Source: Oceanimonas pelagia (GTDB lineage: Bacteria > Pseudomonadota > Gammaproteobacteria > Enterobacterales > Aeromonadaceae). Taken from it: 64,000 bases of DNA. The stretch is taken from positions 3,232,501 through 3,296,500 of the forward strand of contig NZ_CP118224.1 of assembly GCF_030849025.1 (NCBI RefSeq), read 5' to 3'. The position numbers and the translations under genes were made by a program. The notes under the pieces were generated by a model. That model was not told the origin of the DNA. It saw only the letters and a program-made list of their open reading frames with translations, and ran no database searches. Of this stretch, positions 34,136-42,905 are shown one piece after another (the first letter of the stretch is position 1; each line of letters begins with the position of its first letter).

Positions 34136-35163
34136 TTGACGTCGGGCACCGGCAGGGTGCGGCCTTCGCTGCTGCTCTTTTCCGCCAGATGAATAATGTT
34201 GAGCCCGTTGAGCGCCTCACGCATGGTGACCGGCAGCGGGCCTTCGCCACGAATAGCCCGGGCGGTGTCTTCGTAAAAGTGGCGGTAGCCGCCCACTTCC
34301 GACACGATCACCTCCGGCTCGCCATCGGAATAAAACACCCCGTAATCGCTTTCCGCCTCCTTGGCCAGAAAGGGGGAGCCAGGCACTATGCCGTCCCGCA
34401 GCCGTTCTTCCTGGGGATCGAAACCCCGCTTGATGTAACAGCCCAGCTCGCCCTGCAGCTTGAAGCGCAGGGTCGGCCCGGGGTGGTAGGAGCTGGAGTG
34501 CAGCACCACTTCCTTGTCGGCGTAATGCAGCTGCACGTGAAAGTAATCGGTCACATTCGAACCCGGACGCTGGGACAGACACCGGCCGGTCACCGCCAGC
34601 GGCTTGCCAAACAGCTCCAGGGTCTGATCCACCAGGTGCCCCCCCAGATCGAACCAGGCGCCGGCCCCCACGCCGGGCTGATCCTCCAGCCCCCTGGGCG
34701 TGGGGCGAAAACGATCAAAGTGGGATTCAAAGGCATGCACCGGGCCTACCTTGCCCTCTGCCAGCAACCGCTTGATGGTGAGAAAGTCGCTGTCCCAGCG
34801 GCGGTTGTGAAAGGGGATCAGACACAGCCGGCTGGTCTCGGCCAGGCGCATCAGCTCGCTGCCCTGATGCAGCTGGGTCACCGCCGGGTTTTCCATCACC
34901 ACGTGCAGGCCCAGGCTCAGGGCCTTGCGCCCCAGCTCGTAGTGCACCTCGTTGGGCGCGGTGATCACCACCAGCCGGGCGCCGGACTCACGCAGCATCT
35001 CATCCACGTCGGTATACACCCGCACATCGGGCCAGTCCCGCTCCACCCGTTCCGGCCGGGAGGTATGAATGGCGACCAGCTCAAATTCGGGCAGGCTGTC
35101 GATAAAGGGCAAATGATAAATGCTGGCCGACTGGCCATAACCGATCACGGCGGTTTTGATCAT
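34129..35163 (-). CDS. Gfo/Idh/MocA-family oxidoreductase (YdgJ-like) lacking the usual catalytic lysine
   Basis: A 344-residue NAD(P)-dependent sugar/polyol oxidoreductase homologue. The Rossmann N-terminus is MIKTAVIGYGQSASIYHLPF (GxGxxA-like), and the substrate domain shows FHNRRWDSDFLTIKRLLAEG and ESHFDRFRP, close to E. coli YdgJ. The family motif (E/D)KP, whose lysine is catalytic, reads MENP here (Asn92), confirmed in the nucleotide sequence (GAA AAC CCG). The later DLGGHLVDQ histidine is kept. It may therefore be altered in activity or act on an unusual substrate. It overlaps the tail of the TDT gene by seven bases. Confidence 0.85.
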   Translation of the reverse strand: MIKTAVIGYGQSASIYHLPFIDSLPEFELVAIHTSRPERVERDWPDVRVYTDVDEMLRESGARLVVITAPNEVHYELGRKALSLGLHVVMENPAVTQLHQGSELMRLAETSRLCLIPFHNRRWDSDFLTIKRLLAEGKVGPVHAFESHFDRFRPTPRGLEDQPGVGAGAWFDLGGHLVDQTLELFGKPLAVTGRCLSQRPGSNVTDYFHVQLHYADKEVVLHSSSYHPGPTLRFKLQGELGCYIKRGFDPQEERLRDGIVPGSPFLAKEAESDYGVFYSDGEPEVIVSEVGGYRHFYEDTARAIRGEGPLPVTMREALNGLNIIHLAEKSSSEGRTLPVPDVNY

Positions 35164-35558
35164 GATAAAACCTCATCGAGCACCGGCACGTCCTTGCGCG
35201 GCAGGAAATAAAGAAATTCGGCCTCACAAAAAACCACAGTCCCTGCCACCGGGTCAAGGCTCGCGGTTTCCGCCCGGCGGCTCAAGCGGCACCGGTGCCG
35301 AGGCATGATGGGGCGGGATACGAGCACGGGAAGCAAGCATCCGGGTCGCTTCACGAGCGGGGGGAAGTTAAAAATACTCCTTTTTATACATACACTTAAA
35401 TTGTGATCCAGGCGGAAATCGAGACAAAAACAGCGTTTTGGGTACAGATAAACATGGCATGGCCGGCGGTGGCGGTGCCATGCTGATCCGGCGACCGGAC
35501 GACCTGGTGACCGATCAACCAGCGGGCCCGCCCCGGCCCCAGCAGGGAGAAGGAATTC
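35164..35558 (+). promoter_or_regulatory. Divergent regulatory gap between the oxidoreductase and glcD
   Basis: A 395-base gap without a convincing gene. An AT-rich core at about 35367-35403 (TTTTTATACATACACTTAAA) is the only promoter-like part. I found no convincing GntR (GlcC) or CRP site. The ribosome-binding site AGGGAGAAGGAA lies just before glcD. Confidence 0.35.
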
Positions 35559-37004
35559 ATGACCAGCCCTCACACGGCATTGCGCGACACCCTGGCCGAG
35601 GCCTTTCGCGCCTTTATCGAGCCGGAATACGTGATAGCCGATGCCGAAACCCAGAAACCCTACGAATGCGACGGCCTCTCCATGTATTGCGAGATGCCCA
35701 TGCTGGTGGTGCTGCCGGGCACGGTGGCCGCGGTGCAGCACGTGCTGCGGCTGTGCCACCAGCACCAAGTGCCGGTGGTGGCCCGGGGTGCCGGCACCGG
35801 CCTGTGCGCCGGTGCCATGCCCAGTGCCGATGGCGTGTTGCTGTCGATGGCCCGCTTCAAGGATATTCTCGACATCGACCCGCTGGCGCGCACCGCCCGG
35901 CTGCAGCCCGGGGTGCGCAACCTGGCCATCAGCGAGGCCGCCGCGCCTTATGGCCTCTATTACGGGCCGGATCCTTCTTCCCAGATAGCCTGCACCATCG
36001 GCGGCAACGTGGCGGAAAACTCCGGCGGCGTGCACTGCCTCAAATACGGCCTGACGGTGCACAACCTGCAAAAGGTGGAGCTGCTCACGGTGGACGGCGA
36101 GCGGCTGGTGTTCGGCGGAGACGGTCTCGACAGCCAGGGGCCGGATCTGCTGGCGCTGCTCACCGGCTCCGAGGGACTGCTCGGCATCATCACCGAAGTG
36201 ACGGTCAAGCTGCTGCCGCTGCCGGAAAAAGCCCAGGTGGTGATGGCCGGCTTTGAGCGGGTGCAGCAGGCCGGCGATGCCGTGGGCGCGGTGATCGCCG
36301 AGGGCATTATTCCCGCCGGACTGGAGATGATGGACAGCCACGCCATCATCGCCGCCGAGGCCTTTGCCCAAGCCGGCTACCCCACCGACGCCCAGGCCCT
36401 GCTGTTGTGCGAGCTGGACGGCACCGCAGAGGAAGTGGCCGAATACATAGCCCGGGTAGAAGCTATTTTTCGGGAGCAGGGCGCCACCCAAATTCGCGTG
36501 TCCCAGAGCGAGGCCGAGCGGGCCCTGCTGTGGAAGGGCCGCAAGTCGGCCTTTCCCGCCGTGGGGCGACTCTCTCCCGACTATTACTGCATGGACGGCA
36601 CCATACCCCGGGGCCAGCTGGCCCATGTGCTGACCGAGATGCAGGCCATGTCGGAACACTACGGCCTGCGGGTGGCCAACGTGTTTCACGCCGGCGACGG
36701 CAACCTGCACCCGCTGATCCTGTTCGACGCCAACGTGCCCGGTGAATTCGAGAAAACCGAAGAATTCGGCGGCAAAATTCTGGAGCTGTGCGTGGCGGTG
36801 GGCGGCTGCATTACCGGCGAGCACGGCGTTGGCATCGAGAAAATCCGGCAGATGCGGGTGCAGTTCAGCGAGCTGGAGCTGGCCCAGTTTCACGCCATCA
36901 AGGCGGCCTTTGACCCCCTCGGCACCCTCAACCCGGGCAAGGGCATTCCCCTGCTCAAACACTGCCAGGAATACCGCACCCTCGATCACAAGGAGGCACG
37001 CTGA
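35559..37004 (+). CDS. glcD: Glycolate oxidase FAD-binding subunit GlcD
   Basis: FAD subunit of the membrane-associated glycolate dehydrogenase (GlcDEF), which oxidises glycolate to glyoxylate and passes electrons to quinone. 481 residues (E. coli 499). The PCMH-type FAD domain spans about 45-225 with PVVARGAGTGLCAGAMP and GGNVAENSGGVHCLKYG. The C-terminal FAD-oxidase domain contains FHAGDGNLHP and CITGEHGVGIEK. It shares one base with glcE (stop TGA / ATG). GlcD and D-lactate dehydrogenases are close relatives; adjacent glcE and glcF decide the call. Confidence 0.95.
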   Translation: MTSPHTALRDTLAEAFRAFIEPEYVIADAETQKPYECDGLSMYCEMPMLVVLPGTVAAVQHVLRLCHQHQVPVVARGAGTGLCAGAMPSADGVLLSMARFKDILDIDPLARTARLQPGVRNLAISEAAAPYGLYYGPDPSSQIACTIGGNVAENSGGVHCLKYGLTVHNLQKVELLTVDGERLVFGGDGLDSQGPDLLALLTGSEGLLGIITEVTVKLLPLPEKAQVVMAGFERVQQAGDAVGAVIAEGIIPAGLEMMDSHAIIAAEAFAQAGYPTDAQALLLCELDGTAEEVAEYIARVEAIFREQGATQIRVSQSEAERALLWKGRKSAFPAVGRLSPDYYCMDGTIPRGQLAHVLTEMQAMSEHYGLRVANVFHAGDGNLHPLILFDANVPGEFEKTEEFGGKILELCVAVGGCITGEHGVGIEKIRQMRVQFSELELAQFHAIKAAFDPLGTLNPGKGIPLLKHCQEYRTLDHKEAR

Positions 37005-38062
37005 TGGCGGATTTGACTTCATCCCTGCTGGCGCAAGTGCAACAGGCCCGGGCCGAGGGCACACCGCTGCAAATCATCGGCGGCAACAGCAAGGCCTTTA
37101 TGGGCAGAGTCCCCAAGGGCGAACCGCTGCCACTTTCCGGCCACAGCGGCATTGTCAGTTATCAGCCGGTGGAGCTGGTGCTCACCGCCCGCGCCGGCAC
37201 CCCCCTTGCCGAAGTGCAGGCCACCCTGGCGGAGCGGGGTCAGATGCTGGCCTGCGACCCGCCGTTGTTCGACGGCCGAGCCACCCTGGGCGGCACTCTG
37301 GCCTGCCACCTGTCCGGCCCGGGCCGGCCCTGGACCGGCTCGGTTCGGGATCAGCTGCTGGGCATTCGGCTCATCAACGGCCGGGGCGAGCACCTGCGCT
37401 TTGGCGGCCAGGTGATGAAAAACGTGGCCGGCTACGACGTGTCCCGGCTGCAGGCCGGGGCCATGGGCACCCTGGGGGTGATCACCGAGCTCAGCCTCAA
37501 GGTAATGCCGGTGCCGGACTGCAGCCTCACCCTGGTGCGCGAGCTGGATGCCGGTGCCGCCATACAGGAAATGAACCGGCTGGCGGGCCAGCCCCGGCCG
37601 CTCACCGCCGCCTGCTGGCTGGACAACCGGCTCTATCTGCGGCTGTCCGGTGCCGCCAGTGCGGTCAACAACACCGCCAGGCTGTGGCCGGGGAAAGTAC
37701 TGGAAGACGGCGACACCTTCTGGCGGGATCTGCGCGAGCAGCGGCTGGCGTTCTTTGCCGGCAATGCGCCCCTGTGGCGCTTTTCAGTGGGCTCCACCGC
37801 CGCCCATGTATTGCCCGACGCCCCCTGGTTGCTGGACTGGGCCGGCAGCCAGCGCTGGCTGCGGGGCGAATTCGACCAAAGAGAGCTGGAAATCCTGGCC
37901 GAAGCCGCCGGCGGCCAGGTGGCCCGGTACCGGGGCGGCGATCGCAGCGGCGAAGTGCTGCATACCCTGCCGGCCCCCATGCAGGCCCTGCAGCGCCGGC
38001 TCAAGGCGGCGCTGGATCCGGACGGCCTGTTCAATCCGGGCCGGCTCTACCGCTGGCTGTAA
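37004..38062 (+). CDS. glcE: Glycolate oxidase subunit GlcE
   Basis: Second FAD-binding subunit of glycolate oxidase; 352 residues (E. coli 350). A shorter PCMH-type domain (about 20-200) with LQIIGGNSKAFMGR, CDPPLFDGRATLGGTLAC and GQVMKNVAGYDVSRLQAGAMG is typical of GlcE. The C-terminal part ends in LDPDGLFNPGRLYRWL, the FAD-oxidase tail motif. It lies between glcD and glcF in a tight operon and acts in the same complex. Confidence 0.95.
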   Translation: MADLTSSLLAQVQQARAEGTPLQIIGGNSKAFMGRVPKGEPLPLSGHSGIVSYQPVELVLTARAGTPLAEVQATLAERGQMLACDPPLFDGRATLGGTLACHLSGPGRPWTGSVRDQLLGIRLINGRGEHLRFGGQVMKNVAGYDVSRLQAGAMGTLGVITELSLKVMPVPDCSLTLVRELDAGAAIQEMNRLAGQPRPLTAACWLDNRLYLRLSGAASAVNNTARLWPGKVLEDGDTFWRDLREQRLAFFAGNAPLWRFSVGSTAAHVLPDAPWLLDWAGSQRWLRGEFDQRELEILAEAAGGQVARYRGGDRSGEVLHTLPAPMQALQRRLKAALDPDGLFNPGRLYRWL

Positions 38063-38073
38063 AGGACGACATC

Positions 38074-39288
38074 ATGCGTACAGACATTCATGTGAACTAC
38101 CAGGATCACCCCGACATTCAGGAAGCCGAGTCGATTCTGCGCAGCTGCGTGCACTGCGGCTTCTGCACCGCCACCTGCCCCACTTACCAAGAGCTGGGCG
38201 ACGAACGGGACGGCCCGCGCGGGCGTATTTACCTGATCAAGCAGATGCTGGAAAGCGGCGAGATCAGCGAAAAATCACAGACTCACCTGGACCGTTGCCT
38301 GACCTGCCGCAGCTGCGAGACCACCTGCCCGTCCGGAGTGCGCTACGGCCGGCTGGCGGAGATCGGCCGCGGCATCATGGAGCAGCAGTTACCCCGCTCC
38401 AAGGGCCGGCGCCTGCTGCGCTGGCTGCTGCGTAAGGTGCTGCCGTTTCCGGCCCGGCTGCGGCCGCTGCTGGTGCTGGGACGCATGACCCGGCCACTGT
38501 TGCCCGGGGTGCTGGCGGCCAAGGTTCCCCCGGCACAGGCAACGGCTGCCCTGCCTCAACGTCGTCACGCCAGAGTGATGCTGGCGCTGGGCGGCTGTGC
38601 CCAGGCGGCGGCCACCCCCAACACCCACGGGGCGGCGGCCCGGGTGCTGGACCGGCTTGGCATCAGCCTGATGCAGGCCCCCGAGGCGGGCTGCTGCGGC
38701 GCGGTCAGCTATCACCTCTCGGCCCATGAGGAAGGGCTCGGTTTTATGCGCCGCAACATCGACGCCTGGTGGCCCCATCTTCAGGCCGGCGCCGAGGCCA
38801 TCGTGATCAGCGCATCCGGCTGCGGCGCCATGGTGAAGGAGTACGGCGACAAGCTGGCCCATGACCCGGCCTATGCCGACAAGGCACGCCGGGTGAGTGA
38901 GCTGGCCCGGGATCTGAGCGAGGTGCTGGCAGGAGAAGACCTCAGCAAGCTGCCCCTGGCCGGCCGGGGCCGCAAAACTGCGGTGCACTGCCCCTGCACC
39001 CTGCAACATGCGCTCAAACTGGGCGGTCAGGTCGAGGCCATACTGCGCCGGGCCGGACTGGAGCTGACCCCGGTCAAGGACGGCCACCTCTGTTGTGGCT
39101 CGGCGGGCACCTATTCCATCCTGCAGCCGAAGCTCAGCCAACAGCTGCTCAGCAACAAGCTGGACGCCCTCACCGCGGGTGGGCCCGAGCAGATCGTCAC
39201 CGCCAACGTGGGCTGCCAGCTGCATCTGGCCAGCAAGGCAACGGTGCCGGTAAAACACTGGATTGAGCTGCTCGATCCCGGCGAATAA
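38074..39288 (+). CDS. glcF: Glycolate oxidase iron-sulfur subunit GlcF
   Basis: Electron-transfer subunit of glycolate oxidase, 404 residues (E. coli 407). Two 4Fe-4S motifs, CVHCGFCTATCPTY (about residue 24) and CLTCRSCETTCPSG (about 75), are followed by two CCG domains (GCCGAVSYH near 206 and LCCGSAGTY near 339) that bind a further cluster. The ATG at 38074 lies 11 bases after glcE with AAAGGA upstream; the frame is open much further upstream but only overlaps glcD/glcE. No glcC, glcG or glcB is adjacent. Confidence 0.95.
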   Translation: MRTDIHVNYQDHPDIQEAESILRSCVHCGFCTATCPTYQELGDERDGPRGRIYLIKQMLESGEISEKSQTHLDRCLTCRSCETTCPSGVRYGRLAEIGRGIMEQQLPRSKGRRLLRWLLRKVLPFPARLRPLLVLGRMTRPLLPGVLAAKVPPAQATAALPQRRHARVMLALGGCAQAAATPNTHGAAARVLDRLGISLMQAPEAGCCGAVSYHLSAHEEGLGFMRRNIDAWWPHLQAGAEAIVISASGCGAMVKEYGDKLAHDPAYADKARRVSELARDLSEVLAGEDLSKLPLAGRGRKTAVHCPCTLQHALKLGGQVEAILRRAGLELTPVKDGHLCCGSAGTYSILQPKLSQQLLSNKLDALTAGGPEQIVTANVGCQLHLASKATVPVKHWIELLDPGE

Positions 39289-39303
39289 GCCGCGCCGGGA
39301 CCG

Positions 39304-40209
39304 TCAGAAGTAATGCCTGATTGCCATGTAGCGGGCGCGAATGTGTTCGATCAGCAGTTTTATCTTGCGGGGCGGCTGGCGGTTGTAGGGGTAGACGGCG
39401 TAAATGCCCAGCACCTTGCCCACCCGGCTGGGCAACAGCTCCATCAGCCGGCCCGCCTGCAGATCCGGATACACCAGGCAGCGGGGCACATAGGCCAGGC
39501 CATGGCCGGCCAGGGCGGCCTTGCGCAGGGCGGCGGCGTTGTCGGTGGAGAAGTTGCCGCTCACCCGCAGTGAATAGGTCTCACCAAAGCGGTTGAACAG
39601 CCAGTCCCGGGCGCCGCTCTCCTGATAGCTGTAGATCAGGCAGTTATGCTGCAGCAGATCTTCCGGCACCTGGGGCTTGCCGTGACGGCTGAGATAGGCG
39701 GGCGCGGCGCAGATGGTCCAGCGCGAGTCCAGAATATGGCGGGCAATCAGGCTGGAGTCCTCCAGATGACCGGTGCGGATCACCAGGTCGTAACCTTCCC
39801 CAATCAGGTCCACAAACCGGTTGTCCAGCGACATGTCGACGCTGATGGCCGGATGCAGCTCACAAAATTGCGCCACCGCCTCCGCCAGCAGCAGCTCACC
39901 GGAAATGGTGGGCACCGACATGCGAATGTGCCCCTGCAGGGTGTCGCTGTAGCCGGTGACCGCATCGAAGGCCTCCTGAGCCGACTGCGCCACCGCCTGA
40001 GCCCGCTCAAACAGCACCCGGCCCGCCTCGGTCAGGGTCAGGCGCCGCGTGGTACGGTGGATCAGGGTGCTGCCCAGCTCGGCTTCAAGCCGGGCGATGC
40101 GCTTGCTCACCACCGAGTTGGTCAGGCCGTGGGCCTCGGCGGCCCTGCTGAAGGATCCCAGCTCAATTACCTGGGCAAACAGAATGAGATCGTCGGTTCT
40201 CGGCATCAT
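39304..40209 (-). CDS. LysR-family transcriptional regulator between glcDEF and lldP
   Basis: A 301-residue LysR protein: helix-turn-helix FAQVIELGSFSRAAEAHGLTNSVVSKRIARLEAELG (about 10-45), effector domain from about 92. The sequence is of the DsdC/AaeR-like subgroup common near metabolic operons. Divergent from lldP with a 167-base gap containing an inverted repeat, so it is a good candidate for lactate (and perhaps glycolate) control in place of the GntR-type LldR/GlcC of E. coli. Two adjacent start codons (40209, 40206) are possible. Confidence 0.88.
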   Translation of the reverse strand: MMPRTDDLILFAQVIELGSFSRAAEAHGLTNSVVSKRIARLEAELGSTLIHRTTRRLTLTEAGRVLFERAQAVAQSAQEAFDAVTGYSDTLQGHIRMSVPTISGELLLAEAVAQFCELHPAISVDMSLDNRFVDLIGEGYDLVIRTGHLEDSSLIARHILDSRWTICAAPAYLSRHGKPQVPEDLLQHNCLIYSYQESGARDWLFNRFGETYSLRVSGNFSTDNAAALRKAALAGHGLAYVPRCLVYPDLQAGRLMELLPSRVGKVLGIYAVYPYNRQPPRKIKLLIEHIRARYMAIRHYF

Positions 40210-40222
40210 TTAACCAGTTTTG

Positions 40223-40237
40223 GAAACAATGAGTTTC
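40223..40237. promoter_or_regulatory. Inverted repeat in the lysR-lldP gap, candidate operator
   Basis: A perfect GAAAC-AATGA-GTTTC inverted repeat, 14 bases upstream of the LysR start and about 140 bases before lldP. The position suits LysR autoregulation. No AATTGG-type LldR site was seen. Confidence 0.45.
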
Positions 40238-40376
40238 ATTAAGTCTATATATCCACAAAAAACAAGGGATTAAAGTTTACATTCGTTTAACACCCCGAGT
40301 GCCATCGTACTCTACAGTATTAAGGATACGGGTGGAGAGACGCCGCCCAAGAACAAGGTGACAAGGATAAACACTC

Positions 40377-42077
40377 ATGATGAATGATACGCTGCTGGCA
40401 TTGCTGGCCTTTTCTCCCATACTGCTCGCCGCCGTGCTGCTGGTGGGCCTGCAATGGCCGGCCAAACGCGCCATGCCGCTGGCCTTTCTGCTGACCGTCA
40501 TCATTGCCCTCTGGGCCTGGGACATGACCGGAACCCGGGTGCTGGCCTCCACCCTGCAGGGGCTGGTGATCTCCGTCTCGCTGCTGTGGATCATCTTTGG
40601 CGCCATTCTGCTGCTCAACACCCTCAAGCATACCGGTGCCATTACCACCATTCGCAACGGCTTTACCGCCATCAGCCCGGACCGGCGCATTCAGGCCATT
40701 ATTGTGGCCTGGTGTTTCGGCTGCTTTATTGAAGGCGCCTCGGGCTTTGGCACTCCGGCGGCGGTGGCGGCCCCCTTGATGGTGGCGCTGGGCTTTCCGG
40801 CCCTGGGCGCAGTGCTGATGGGCATGATGATTCAGAGCACACCGGTCTCCTTCGGTGCCGTGGGCACCCCCATTATCGTGGGCGTGACCACCGGCCTCGA
40901 CAACGCCGCCATCAACAGCACCCTGAGTGCCGCCGGCTCGGGCTGGCCGGTGTACCTGCAAACGGTCACCAGCAACGTGGCCGTCACTCACGCCATTGTC
41001 GGCATTCTGATGCCGCTGTTCATGTGCATGATGCTGACCCGCTTTTTCGGCAAGGAAAAAAGCTGGAAGCAGGGTCTGGAAATTCTGCCCTTTGCCATTT
41101 TCGCCGGGCTGGCCTTTACCGTGCCCTACGCCCTCACCGGCGTGTTTCTCGGCCCCGAGTTTCCGTCCCTGATCGGTGGCCTGGTGGGGCTGGCCATAGT
41201 CGTCACCGCCGCCCGCAAGGGCTTTCTGGTGCCCAAACACACCTTTGATTTTCCCGATGAAAAAGACTGGCCGGCGGAATGGCTGGGTTCCCTGGTCATT
41301 CACAAGGAAGATCTGCAGAAAAAGCCCATCGGCCTGGCCCTGGCCTGGTTCCCCTACCTGCTGCTGCCGGCCCTGCTGGTGCTGAGCCGCACCAGTGACG
41401 GCTTCAAGGCAATGCTCACCGGCTGGAACATCGCTTTTACCGATCTGCTGGGCGAAGCGGGCATCAGCGCCGGCATTCAGCCCCTGTACCTGCCCGGCGG
41501 CATTCTGGTGTTCGTGTCGCTGGTGGCGGTGCTGAGCCAGACCCGCTCGCTTAAGGATCTGGGCCCGGCCATTCACGAGTCGAGCAGAACCCTGATCGGC
41601 GCCGGCTTTGTGCTGATGTTCACCGTGCCCATGGTGCGTATCTTCATCAACTCCGGCGTTAACGAGGCCGATATTGCCAGCATGCCGGTGATGACCGCCA
41701 AGGTGGCCGCCGATCTGGTGGGCGGGTTCTTTCCCGCCATCAGCGGCGTCATCGGCGCCCTCGGGGCCTTTATCGCCGGCTCCAATACGGTATCGAACAT
41801 GATGTTTTCCCAGTTCCAGTTCGAGGTGGCCCAGACCCTTGGGGTGTCCACCGCCATGGTGGTGGCACTGCAGGCGGTGGGCGCCGCCGCCGGCAACATG
41901 ATCGCCATTCACAACGTGGTGGCGGCCTCGGCCACCGTGGGACTGCTGGGCCGGGAAGGCACCACGCTGCGCAAAACCGCCCTGCCCACCCTCTATTACC
42001 TGGTGGCCATCGGCATCATCGGCATGATTGCCATCTACGGAATGGGCATCTCGGATCCGCTGCTGCAGCTGTCCTGA
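40377..42077 (+). CDS. lldP: L-lactate permease
   Basis: Lactate/proton symporter of the LctP family, also able to carry glycolate in E. coli. 566 residues with about 12-14 membrane segments. Hallmark region: [24 protein letters not shown] followed by [16 protein letters not shown]. The C-terminal [20 protein letters not shown] block is also conserved. First gene of the lactate operon; lldEFG and the D-lactate dehydrogenase gene follow on the same strand. The start has a neighbouring in-frame ATG at 40380. Confidence 0.95.
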   Translation: MMNDTLLALLAFSPILLAAVLLVGLQWPAKRAMPLAFLLTVIIALWAWDMTGTRVLASTLQGLVISVSLLWIIFGAILLLNTLKHTGAITTIRNGFTAISPDRRIQAIIVAWCFGCFIEGASGFGTPAAVAAPLMVALGFPALGAVLMGMMIQSTPVSFGAVGTPIIVGVTTGLDNAAINSTLSAAGSGWPVYLQTVTSNVAVTHAIVGILMPLFMCMMLTRFFGKEKSWKQGLEILPFAIFAGLAFTVPYALTGVFLGPEFPSLIGGLVGLAIVVTAARKGFLVPKHTFDFPDEKDWPAEWLGSLVIHKEDLQKKPIGLALAWFPYLLLPALLVLSRTSDGFKAMLTGWNIAFTDLLGEAGISAGIQPLYLPGGILVFVSLVAVLSQTRSLKDLGPAIHESSRTLIGAGFVLMFTVPMVRIFINSGVNEADIASMPVMTAKVAADLVGGFFPAISGVIGALGAFIAGSNTVSNMMFSQFQFEVAQTLGVSTAMVVALQAVGAAAGNMIAIHNVVAASATVGLLGREGTTLRKTALPTLYYLVAIGIIGMIAIYGMGISDPLLQLS

Positions 42078-42134
42078 TGCCATGCCGCCGGCGCCCGCTG
42101 GCGGCCTTGTTGTAACCCTGACAGGAATTGCCCT

Positions 42135-42905
42135 ATGTCGTCCGCTATTCGCCTCTACCCGCCCAGACCGGAAAAGGTCTACGTCTACGCCACCTGCCTG
42201 GTGGATCTGTTTTCGCCCCAAAGCGGGCTGGATGCCATTCGCCTGCTGGAACTGGCCGGGGTTGAGGTTATCTACGTGCCCAAGCAGAGTTGCTGCGGCC
42301 AGCCCGCCTATTCCTCCGGCTATAACGACGACGCCCGCACCACGGCCCTCAGCCAGATGGCGCTGTTTCCCGAGCCCTGGCCGGTGATCGTGCTGTCGGG
42401 CTCCTGCGGCGGCATGATGCACCATCATTACCGCCGGCTGTTTGCCGGCAGCGAGCACGAGGCCCGCGTCAATCAATTCTGTGATCGGGTATTTGAACTC
42501 ACCGAGTTTCTGGTGCACGTCTGCCGCATTCGGCTGAAGGATCAGGGCCCCAGCACCTCAGTGGTACTGCACACCTCCTGCGCCGCCCGCCGGGAAATGA
42601 AGGTGCATGTCACCGCCCGCCAGCTGCTGGGCCAGCTGGAGCAGGTGGAGCTGCGCGAGCAGGCCTACGAAAGCGAGTGCTGCGGCTTTGGCGGCACCTT
42701 TGCGGTGCGCCACCCGGCCATCAGCGAGGCCATGGTGCAGGACAAGACCCGGCATCTGAACGACACCCAGGCCGAACAGCTGGTCAGTGCCGACTGGGGC
42801 TGCCTGCTCAATATCAACGGCGCCCTGGAATACCAGGGCCGCACCCTCAAAGGCATTCACCTGGCCAGCTTTCTGCTGAGCCGGCTGGAGGGAAGCCATG
42901 CATAA
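42135..42905 (+). CDS. lldE: L-lactate oxidation complex (Fe-S)-binding subunit LldE/LutA
   Basis: A 256-residue subunit of the three-part, non-flavin L-lactate dehydrogenase complex LldEFG (LutABC). It has two CCG domains, with SCCGQPAYSSGY near residue 54 and ECCGFGGTFAVRHPAIS near 182, which bind iron-sulfur or heterodisulfide-reductase-type clusters. It is slightly longer than E. coli YkgE (239) through an N-terminal extension. The gene overlaps lldF by eight bases. A hairpin-prone, GC-rich 57-base spacer separates it from lldP. Confidence 0.93.
   Translation: MSSAIRLYPPRPEKVYVYATCLVDLFSPQSGLDAIRLLELAGVEVIYVPKQSCCGQPAYSSGYNDDARTTALSQMALFPEPWPVIVLSGSCGGMMHHHYRRLFAGSEHEARVNQFCDRVFELTEFLVHVCRIRLKDQGPSTSVVLHTSCAARREMKVHVTARQLLGQLEQVELREQAYESECCGFGGTFAVRHPAISEAMVQDKTRHLNDTQAEQLVSADWGCLLNINGALEYQGRTLKGIHLASFLLSRLEGSHA

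Noticed and set aside
40320-42518. A 732-codon minus-strand frame opposite lldP and lldE
   Set aside because: Antisense to two conserved genes and rich in His, Gly and Gln as expected from reversed hydrophobic codons.
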